This document shows, piece by piece, positions 7,264 through 13,851 of a stretch of DNA of 34,504 bases (positions within the stretch are counted from its first letter, which is position 1; each line of letters opens with the position of its first letter). Source of the DNA: CAYOMP01 sp964405075 (lineage in GTDB: Bacteria > Bacillota > Clostridia > Lachnospirales > Lachnospiraceae); assembly GCA_964405075.1 (NCBI GenBank), contig CAYOMP010000016.1, forward strand, positions 1-34,504, read 5' to 3'. The notes beneath the pieces were generated by a model. That model worked only from the letters and a program-made list of their open reading frames with translations, did no database searches and was not told the DNA's origin. The translations under genes and the position numbers were made by a program.

Positions 7264-8157
7264 ATGGAAAATATGGAATTGTGGCTTCAGAAAGCACAAG
7301 TATTAATCGAGGCATTACCATATATACAGAGATTTAATGGAAAGACAATAGTAGTAAAATATGGCGGAAGTGCCATGATAGATGATAATTTGAAGAAAAA
7401 TGTAATAAAAGACGTTGCGCTTTTAAAATTAGTAGGATTTAAACCAATTATCGTACATGGTGGCGGTAAAGAAATCAGTAAATGGGTTAAATTATCAGGA
7501 AAAGAACCACAGTTCGTTAATGGTCTTCGTGTAACTGATGCTGAAACTATGGAAATTGCTGAAATGGTTTTGGGAAAAGTTAATAAAGGTTTAGTGCAGA
7601 TGATGGAAAGTCTTGGAGTTAAGGCTGTAGGTATCAGTGGAAAAGACGGTTCAACAATCAAAGTAGAAAAGAAGTTCTCAGATGGAAAAGATATAGGATT
7701 TGTTGGTGAAGTAACAGAAGTAAATCATGAATTAATCAACACATTACTTGATAATGATTTTGTTCCGGTTATTTGTCCAATAGGTGTTGACGATGACTAT
7801 AATTCATATAATATCAATGCTGATGATGCAGCATGTGCAATTGCCAGAAGTGTAAAAGCAGAAAAGCTCGCTTTCTTAACAGATACGGAAGGTGTATATA
7901 GAGATCCAATCAGACCTGAAACATTAATATCAGAATTAACAGTAGAAGAAACAAAAGAATTCTTAACATCAGGAAATGTAGGTGGAGGAATGCTTCCAAA
8001 GCTTAAAAACTGTATTGATGCCATTGAAAGTGGCGTATCCAGAGTGCATATCCTAGATGGAAGAATTGAACATTGTTTATTGCTTGAATTCTTTACAAAT
8101 AAAGGTATTGGAACTGCTATAATTGGTGAAAAGGAAAGTAGGTATTATAATGAATAA
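7264..8157 (+). CDS. argB: Acetylglutamate kinase
   Basis: Phosphorylates N-acetylglutamate with ATP, the second step and often the point of arginine feedback. The 297 residues are normal for the amino-acid-kinase fold. IVVKYGGSAMID (catalytic K32, phosphate loop) and PIIVHGGGKEIS (substrate loop, about residues 61-72) are at the front. YNINADDAACAIA and FLTDTEGVY form the ATP site, and GNVGGGMLPKL the C-terminal catalytic lysine block. GGAGG precedes ATG by 9 bases. Its stop overlaps the start of argD by 8 bases, which suggests coupled translation. An N-terminal helix (ENMELWLQKAQVLIEALPYI) precedes the kinase core, as in arginine-sensitive hexameric kinases. Confidence 0.98.
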   Translation: MENMELWLQKAQVLIEALPYIQRFNGKTIVVKYGGSAMIDDNLKKNVIKDVALLKLVGFKPIIVHGGGKEISKWVKLSGKEPQFVNGLRVTDAETMEIAEMVLGKVNKGLVQMMESLGVKAVGISGKDGSTIKVEKKFSDGKDIGFVGEVTEVNHELINTLLDNDFVPVICPIGVDDDYNSYNINADDAACAIARSVKAEKLAFLTDTEGVYRDPIRPETLISELTVEETKEFLTSGNVGGGMLPKLKNCIDAIESGVSRVHILDGRIEHCLLLEFFTNKGIGTAIIGEKESRYYNE

Positions 8158-9349
8158 TATTGATGTTATTGATAAATTGGAAGATAATGTACTTCATACA
8201 TATAATCGTTTTCAAGTTGCATTCGATAAAGGGGATGGAGTGTATCTATATGATGTAGAAGGTAAGAAATACCTTGATTTTGCTGCAGGCATTGCAGTAA
8301 TGGCATTAGGCTATAACAATAAAGAATATAACGATACACTAAAGGCTCAGATTGACAAATTATTACATATTTCAAATCTATTCTATAGTAATCCATGTGC
8401 AGAGGCAGGAGAAGCTTTTATTAAGGCATCTGGAATGGATAGAGTATTTTTTACTAATAGTGGAGCGGAAGCAATTGAAGGTGCAATAAAAACAGCTAGA
8501 CGTTATGCTTATGATAAAGATGGTTGCCATGACCACGAAATTATTGCTATGAAAAATTCTTTTCATGGTAGAACATTTGGTGCATTATCAGTTACAGGAA
8601 ATGACCATTATCAGGAACCATTTAAGCCATTAATCGGTGGAGTTAAGTTTGCTGAATATAACAACTTAGAGAGTGTTAAAGAATTAGTAAACGATAAGAC
8701 ATGTGCTATCATTATGGAAACAGTTCAGGGTGAAGGCGGATTAATGCCAGCTACGAAGGAATTCCTTGAAGGTGTTAGAAAATTATGTGACGATAATGAC
8801 ATTTTACTTATTTTAGATGAAATACAGTGTGGTATGGGCAGAACAGGTTATATGTTTGCCTGGCAGGAATATGGTGTTAAACCGGATATTATGACAAGTG
8901 CTAAGGCGTTGGGATGTGGCGTGCCGGTAGGTTGTTTTGCAATGGTTGATAAGGCTGCCAGTCTTGTTCCGGGAGATCATGGAACTACTTATGGCGGTAA
9001 TCCATTTGTATGTGCAGCTGTTGCAAAGGTATTTGAAATATTCGAAAAGAAAAATATTGTAGAGCACGTAAAAGAGATTAGTGTATATCTTGAAAATAAA
9101 TTAAATGAATTAGTGGATAAGTATGATTGTATAACTGAGAGACGTGGAAAAGGTCTTATGCAAGGTCTGGTAGTTGACTTTGCACCAGGCAAAGTAGTAA
9201 ATAAGGCATTGGAAAATGGCTTAGTAGTAATAACAGCAGGAAGTAACGTAGTTCGTATGGTGCCACCTCTTATTATTGAAAAAGAGCATGTGGATGAAAT
9301 GATTGAAAAGTTGGAAAAATCCATTGTTGCGGCTAAGGCTGAAAGTTAA
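8150..9349 (+). CDS. argD: Acetylornithine aminotransferase
   Basis: A pyridoxal-phosphate enzyme that converts N-acetylglutamate semialdehyde to N-acetylornithine with glutamate as donor. The product is 399 residues. VFFTNSGAEAIEGAIKTAR binds the cofactor phosphate. KNSFHGRTFGALS, ETVQGEGG and LLILDEIQCGMGRTG (cofactor aspartate) follow. The Schiff-base lysine is K252 in TSAKALGCGVPVG. DHGTTYGGNP is the subunit-interface threonine block. The frame opens earlier (8123), but the ATG at 8150 has the ribosome site AGTAGG at good spacing and begins with the typical N-terminus MNNIDVIDKLED, so it is preferred. It is the last gene of the operon, with an AU-rich hairpin downstream. Confidence 0.97.
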   Translation: MNNIDVIDKLEDNVLHTYNRFQVAFDKGDGVYLYDVEGKKYLDFAAGIAVMALGYNNKEYNDTLKAQIDKLLHISNLFYSNPCAEAGEAFIKASGMDRVFFTNSGAEAIEGAIKTARRYAYDKDGCHDHEIIAMKNSFHGRTFGALSVTGNDHYQEPFKPLIGGVKFAEYNNLESVKELVNDKTCAIIMETVQGEGGLMPATKEFLEGVRKLCDDNDILLILDEIQCGMGRTGYMFAWQEYGVKPDIMTSAKALGCGVPVGCFAMVDKAASLVPGDHGTTYGGNPFVCAAVAKVFEIFEKKNIVEHVKEISVYLENKLNELVDKYDCITERRGKGLMQGLVVDFAPGKVVNKALENGLVVITAGSNVVRMVPPLIIEKEHVDEMIEKLEKSIVAAKAES

Positions 9350-9379
9350 GTTGCTAAAAATGGCAATATATTTTATTGA

Positions 9380-9414
9380 CTAATATCATTTTTTGATTGA
9401 AAAATTAATATTAG
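9380..9414 (+). terminator. AU-rich hairpin after argD
   Basis: CTAATAT (9380-9386) pairs with ATATTAG (9408-9414), and an inner T6/A5 stem closes on a short loop, with two mismatches. No T tract follows, so termination is likely but not certain. Confidence 0.4.
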
Positions 9415-9473
9415 GAATAATCATCCAATCATTGGAAATAATCTTAAATATATAATTTTAGGAGGAATTTCTA

Positions 9474-9905
9474 ATGATTGGTTTTTTTATTGCATTAATA
9501 TCAGGTGCACTAATGAGTATACAGGGAGTTTTTAATACGGAAGTTACTAAGAAATGTGGAGAATGGGTAACTAATATTTGGGTACAATTCAGTGCCTTAA
9601 TTGTGTGTATTATTGCATGGTTTTTTACAGGACGGCAGAGTCTGGTCACTTTATTACAGGTTGAGCACAAATATATGTTATCAGGTGGCGTTATTGGTGC
9701 TTTTATAACATTTACAGTGATAAAAAGTATGGCTAGTTTAGGACCTGCCAAAGCTACGATGTTAATAGTTGTAGCTCAGCTGTTGGTGTCGTATTTGATA
9801 GAATTATTTGGACTGTTTGGAGTGGAAAAACAACCATTTCAATGGATTAAAGTTATTGGTATGGTGCTGTGTGCTGCCGGCATTATTATTTTTAAATGGA
9901 AATAA
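9474..9905 (+). CDS. DMT-superfamily membrane protein, DUF606/YdcZ type
   Basis: A hydrophobic 143-residue protein with four to five membrane helices: residues ~1-18 (GFFIALISGALMSIQGVFN), ~35-52, ~68-86, ~92-115 and ~124-141. The opening and the later GPAKATMLIVVAQLL segment match the small YdcZ/DUF606 transporter-like family of the drug/metabolite superfamily, whose members usually have about 140-150 residues. Substrate unknown. AGGAGG lies 8 bases before ATG. It stands alone between argD and the comEA cluster, with a strong hairpin after it. Confidence 0.8.
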   Translation: MIGFFIALISGALMSIQGVFNTEVTKKCGEWVTNIWVQFSALIVCIIAWFFTGRQSLVTLLQVEHKYMLSGGVIGAFITFTVIKSMASLGPAKATMLIVVAQLLVSYLIELFGLFGVEKQPFQWIKVIGMVLCAAGIIIFKWK

Positions 9906-9930
9906 TTATTTGCTGAAATAATGTTAAGAG

Positions 9931-9976
9931 ATTACTTGATTTTTAAACATAATGTGTATTGTAAAAATTAAGTAAT
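9931..9976. terminator. Hairpin between the DUF606 gene and comEA
   Basis: ATTACTTGATTTTTA (9931-9945) pairs with TAAAAATTAAGTAAT (9962-9976) over 15 bp with one G-U, around a 16-nt loop. It probably ends the upstream transcript. A weak promoter (TTGTAA 9959-9964, 17 bp, TAAAAT 9982-9987) overlaps its right arm and could drive comEA. Confidence 0.55.
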
Positions 9977-10035
9977 TTAGTTAAAATAAAATAGTCTAGG
10001 CATAGAGGGGTTTTCTACTTTTGAAGGAGAAAATT

Positions 10036-10761
10036 ATGCGAAAAGACAAAATAGTAAAAATAGTACTTATCACAGCTTTAGCAGTATTTAGTGGTATTTT
10101 ATATAGTTGTAACACAAATACTGTGGAAGTAAAAGAGGAATCGAGTGAAAGTATTTTATTTGAAGATAATATAGAAAATATTGTTGATAACATTGACACC
10201 AGCACCAGTGATTTGCCATTAGAGAATCAGCAGGAATTTACAGAACCTGAAAAAATGGATGCTAATACTATAAACAGCAATGAAAAAGCAACAATTTTTG
10301 TATACGTGTGTGGTCAGGTTGAAACACCTGGCGTGTATGAGTTAGAAGAAAATGCCAGAATTTATGAAGCAATCGAAGCAGCAGGTGGTATTACGGAAGA
10401 AGGCTCAAAAGACTATTTGAATCAGGCGCAGATAGTGAAGGATTCAGAAAGGATATTTGTACCGACTATAGAAGATGTTGAACTTATGAAAATGGATGGC
10501 AAGTCATCTATGGAGATTTATAAAGAGGATGACAGTGCTTCTTCTACTATTGGTCAGAGTAGTGGAGGATTGGTAAATATTAATACAGCATCAGATAGTG
10601 AATTAATGAATTTGCCGGGAATTGGTCAGTCTAAGGCAGATAAGATCATTGCTTACAGAGAGAGCAATGGAGGATTTAATTCAATAGAGGATATCATGCA
10701 GATAACGGGAATAAAGGAAGGCGTTTACAACAAGATTAAAGATTTAATAACAGTTGATTAA
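10036..10761 (+). CDS. comEA: ComEA-like DNA-binding protein (SLBB + helix-hairpin-helix)
   Basis: The surface DNA receptor of competence: it binds double-stranded DNA and delivers it to the ComEC channel. The product is 241 residues. An N-terminal hydrophobic segment (IVKIVLITALAVFSGILYSC) ends in C25, which could be a lipid anchor with an atypical lipobox or simply follow a membrane helix. An acidic linker comes next. An SLBB domain is at about 86-150 (IFVYVCGQVETPGVYEL...ARIYEAIEAAGGI). The C-terminal helix-hairpin-helix pair is VNINTASDSELMNLPGIGQSKADKIIAYR then EDIMQITGIKEGVYNKI. The frame opens at TTG 10021, but AAGGAG is spaced for ATG 10036. It is separated from comEC by three regulatory genes. 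Confidence 0.92.
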   Translation: MRKDKIVKIVLITALAVFSGILYSCNTNTVEVKEESSESILFEDNIENIVDNIDTSTSDLPLENQQEFTEPEKMDANTINSNEKATIFVYVCGQVETPGVYELEENARIYEAIEAAGGITEEGSKDYLNQAQIVKDSERIFVPTIEDVELMKMDGKSSMEIYKEDDSASSTIGQSSGGLVNINTASDSELMNLPGIGQSKADKIIAYRESNGGFNSIEDIMQITGIKEGVYNKIKDLITVD

Positions 10762-10770
10762 TTGAGGTGA

Positions 10771-11466
10771 ATGGCTTTGGGCAAAAGAGTATTAGTTGTA
10801 GATGACGAAAAATTAATAGTAAAAGGTATTAGATTTAGCTTAGAACAAGATAATATGGAAGTTGACTGTGCATATGATGGAGAAGAAGCTCTTAATTTAG
10901 CTAAAGAAAATCAATATGACATTATTTTGTTAGATGTTATGTTGCCTAAAATGGATGGATTTGAAGTATGCCAGCAGATTAGAGAGTTTTCAAGCGTACC
11001 TATTGTTATGTTAACTGCTAAAGGCGATGATATGGATAAAATATTAGGTCTGGAATATGGTGCAGATGACTATATTACTAAACCTTTCAATATTTTAGAA
11101 GTAAAGGCCAGAATAAAAGCGATTATGCGTAGAACAAGTAAGGTTGAAAAAGAAGTAGATTCAAAGAAAATAGTTGAAATTGGCGATTTGAAAATGGACT
11201 GTGAAGGCCGAAGAGTATATATTTCCAATAAAGAAATAAATCTTACGGCTAAAGAATTTGACGTATTGGAATTATTGATTTTTAATCCTAATAAAGTATA
11301 TAGTCGTGAAAAACTTCTTAATATTGTTTGGGGATATGAATATCCGGGTGATGTTAGAACTGTAGATGTTCATATTAGACGTTTGCGTGAAAAAATAGAA
11401 TCAAATCCTAGTGAACCTAAGTACGTTCATACAAAGTGGGGTGTTGGCTATTATTTCCAAGGTTAG
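10771..11466 (+). CDS. Two-component response regulator, OmpR/PhoB family
   Basis: Receives phosphate from the adjacent kinase and controls transcription. The 231 residues comprise a receiver domain (VLVVDDE acidic pocket; phospho-acceptor D55 in IILLDVMLPKMDGF; LTAKGDD; K in YITKPFN) and a C-terminal winged helix (about 135-229: LTAKEFDVLELLIFNPNKVYSREKLL, GDVRTVDVHIRRLREKI, WGVGYYF). It starts 9 bases after comEA. The ribosome site GAGGTGA abuts ATG 10771 and is better spaced for the in-frame TTG at 10777, so the start may be two codons later. The kinase gene overlaps its 3' end. Targets are unknown; the flanking com genes are candidates. Confidence 0.96.
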   Translation: MALGKRVLVVDDEKLIVKGIRFSLEQDNMEVDCAYDGEEALNLAKENQYDIILLDVMLPKMDGFEVCQQIREFSSVPIVMLTAKGDDMDKILGLEYGADDYITKPFNILEVKARIKAIMRRTSKVEKEVDSKKIVEIGDLKMDCEGRRVYISNKEINLTAKEFDVLELLIFNPNKVYSREKLLNIVWGYEYPGDVRTVDVHIRRLREKIESNPSEPKYVHTKWGVGYYFQG

Positions 11467-12889
11467 AAAATTTTTAGACAATAAATTTTTAAGAAGTTTG
11501 CGCTTTAGAATAATTGTGGTTATGGTGATAATCGGGACAATTCCTACTTTTTTTATTAAGTGGGGAATGTTAAACACATATGAAGATAAGGCGGTATCAC
11601 AACGCTATATAGATGTTGCTAATCAATGCAATATTTTGTCTAATCAGATTAATAGCTACAATTATTTTGAAGATACAAATTCTATGGTCATTAATAGTCA
11701 GTTAGAACAGTTGTCAGCATTGTATGATGGCAGAATAATGATTATTGATGATACCTTTAAGATTATTAAAGATACATATGTAATTGAAGATGGTAAAACT
11801 ATTGTTTCAGAGGAAGTTATCAAGTGTTTTAAAGGAATTAATACAACTAACTATGATAAGAATAATCGTTACATTGAAATGACATTTCCAATAACAGAAA
11901 CAGCAACAAAGGAAGTTATAGGTGTTATTTTAATTAGTGTATCTACGGATACTATTATTGATAGTTTGGAGATTTTGAATCAGAAAGCTAAGGTATTACA
12001 AATATTAATGTTTATTATGATATTAGTAATATCTACGTTTGTGGCAACTGCATTGGTTAAGCCTTTTGGTTTAATTACTAATACTCTCGAAAATCTCGAA
12101 GCTGGAGATTTTAATGAAGATATTTCTGTACCAAACTATACGGAAACTCAATTAATTGCTCAGGCTTTTAATAAAATTATGGGTAGAATGAAGCTTCTTG
12201 ACGATTCAAGACAAGAATTTGTATCAAACGTATCCCATGAATTAAAAACGCCAATTACATCAATGAAGGTTTTAGCAGATTCTTTGACAATGCAAGAGGA
12301 CGTTCCTGTAGAATTGTACAAGGAATTTATGGAGGATATTGCTGCGGAGATCGATAGAGAAAGTAAAATTATTGATGATTTACTTTCGTTGGTTAAAATG
12401 GATAGAACGGCAGCTGATTTGAATATTGATGTAGTTAATATAAATGAGTTTATTGAACTTATTTTGAAGCGTCTACGACCAATTGCTAAGAAAAATAATA
12501 TAGAAATAGTATATGAAAGCTTTAGACCTGTTACTGCTGAGGTAGATGAGGTTAAATTGACATTGGCAATATCTAATTTGGTGGAAAATGCCATTAAATA
12601 TAATGTGGAAAATGGATGGGTCAGAGTATCACTTAATGCCGACCATAAGTATTTTTACATTAAGGTAGCCGATTCGGGAATAGGAATTCCGGAAGAAGAA
12701 ACAGACCATATTTTTGAAAGGTTTTATCGAGTTGATAAATCACATTCAAGAGAAATTGGTGGGACAGGCTTAGGGTTAGCTATTACTAGAAATGCCATAC
12801 TAATGCATCGTGGTGCAATAAAAGTGTATAGTAAAGAAGGTGAAGGCACTACATTTACTGTACGAGTACCATTAAACTATATAGCGTAG
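11441..12889 (+). CDS. Sensor histidine kinase (HAMP, HisKA, HATPase)
   Basis: A membrane sensor kinase partnered with the preceding regulator. Order: a basic cytoplasmic start, TM1 (RIIVVMVIIGTIPTFFI), an extracytoplasmic region of about 130 residues that looks like a Cache/PAS fold, TM2 (VLQILMFIMILVISTFVATALV), HAMP, HisKA with H266 in VSNVSHELKTPITSMKVLAD, and an ATPase with LVENAIKYN, DSGIGIPEE, FERFYRVDKS and GGTGLGLAI. The start is uncertain: GTG 11411 (no ribosome site), GTG 11441 and TTG 11444 all overlap the regulator gene. I chose 11441 as a translationally coupled start. The overall plan resembles WalK and MtrB. Confidence 0.93.
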   Translation: MLAIISKVRKFLDNKFLRSLRFRIIVVMVIIGTIPTFFIKWGMLNTYEDKAVSQRYIDVANQCNILSNQINSYNYFEDTNSMVINSQLEQLSALYDGRIMIIDDTFKIIKDTYVIEDGKTIVSEEVIKCFKGINTTNYDKNNRYIEMTFPITETATKEVIGVILISVSTDTIIDSLEILNQKAKVLQILMFIMILVISTFVATALVKPFGLITNTLENLEAGDFNEDISVPNYTETQLIAQAFNKIMGRMKLLDDSRQEFVSNVSHELKTPITSMKVLADSLTMQEDVPVELYKEFMEDIAAEIDRESKIIDDLLSLVKMDRTAADLNIDVVNINEFIELILKRLRPIAKKNNIEIVYESFRPVTAEVDEVKLTLAISNLVENAIKYNVENGWVRVSLNADHKYFYIKVADSGIGIPEEETDHIFERFYRVDKSHSREIGGTGLGLAITRNAILMHRGAIKVYSKEGEGTTFTVRVPLNYIA

Positions 12890-12900
12890 GAGGGCATATA

Positions 12901-13830
12901 ATGAAAAATATAATTAAAAAAATATATATGATTGTGATATCTGCGTTAATTTTTACCAGTATTGCAGCATGCGGTGGTAGTGAACAAGAGGAAGAATCTT
13001 ATCAAATATATTATACAAATAAGGATGAAACTAAGCTGGTGGCTGTAGGATACGAGCCAACTAGCACAGATTCATATGAAATAGCCGGAGAATTACTTGC
13101 TAAGCTGGGTGATAATCCAGAGGACATCAGCTTAAAAAAAATTAAACCAGACGATGTTGATGTAGTAGGATATACATTTGAAGAACGACAAGTTTATGTT
13201 ACATTTACAAGTGAGTATTATGAATTAACTAATGTACAGGAAATTATGTTAAGAGCAGGTGTAGTTAGAATGCTAAGTAAGATTCCTGGTGTAGATTATG
13301 TTTCATTTTATGTGGATGACCAACCTTTGATTAATAGCAAAGGTGAAGTAATGGGAATAATGACAGCTGATGATTTCATTGAAAATACCGGGGCACAGAT
13401 AAACGCTTATGACAGAAATGAATATGTATTGTATTTTGCAAACAGCGAAGGTGATAAACTAATTGAAACTGCTGTTGAATTAGTCTACAGTAGTAATATC
13501 TCAGCAGAAAAGTTAGTGATAGAACAGTTAATAAAAGGTCCCGAAGAAGAAGGTGTATATCCAACTATTTCAAACACCACTAAATTAATTAGTGCGTCAA
13601 CAAAGGATGGAATATGTTATGTTAATTTTGATGAGGGATTTTTGAAACAACCAGATGGCGTAATAGAATCTGTTCCAGTGTATTCAGTTGTTAATACATT
13701 GCTGGAATTACCTAATATAAGTAAAGTTCAGATTGCAGTAAATGGTGAAACCAATATGGTCTACAAAGAAGCCATTAGCTTAGATACCTTATTTGAGAGA
13801 AATCTGGATATTATTGATAAGAGTAATTAA
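12901..13830 (+). CDS. Lipoprotein with two GerMN domains
   Basis: An exported lipoprotein of 309 residues. The N-terminus is a lipoprotein signal with lipobox SIAAC (C24). Two GerMN-type modules follow: about 36-150 (YYTNKDETKLVAVGYE...VVRMLSKIPGVDYVSFYVDD) and about 170-300 (YVLYFANSEGDKLIETAVEL...EQLIKGPEEEGVYPTI...VYSVVNTLLELPNISKVQIAVNG). GerMN domains occur in the spore germination protein GerM and in actinobacterial LpqB, and are thought to mediate protein contacts. It starts 11 bases after the kinase (GGAGG-like site). The regulator-kinase-GerMN order equals mtrA-mtrB-lpqB, where LpqB modulates the kinase. A similar role here is inferred. Confidence 0.88.
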   Translation: MKNIIKKIYMIVISALIFTSIAACGGSEQEEESYQIYYTNKDETKLVAVGYEPTSTDSYEIAGELLAKLGDNPEDISLKKIKPDDVDVVGYTFEERQVYVTFTSEYYELTNVQEIMLRAGVVRMLSKIPGVDYVSFYVDDQPLINSKGEVMGIMTADDFIENTGAQINAYDRNEYVLYFANSEGDKLIETAVELVYSSNISAEKLVIEQLIKGPEEEGVYPTISNTTKLISASTKDGICYVNFDEGFLKQPDGVIESVPVYSVVNTLLELPNISKVQIAVNGETNMVYKEAISLDTLFERNLDIIDKSN

Positions 13831-13851
13831 GAAATCCAGGAGGAAAAGATA

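Noticed and set aside
6200..7661. Antisense ORFs of 83-124 codons across argJ and argB
   Set aside because: They lie opposite well-supported genes, lack ribosome sites and have low-complexity Ser/Thr/Ile-rich products. They are shadows of the real frames. The same holds for the antisense ORFs over argD, the histidine kinase, addB, addA and the surface protein.
11411..11440. GTG at 11411 as the start of the histidine kinase
   Set aside because: No ribosome site, and it would lengthen the overlap with the regulator gene. GTG 11441 or TTG 11444 is more plausible, though still uncertain.
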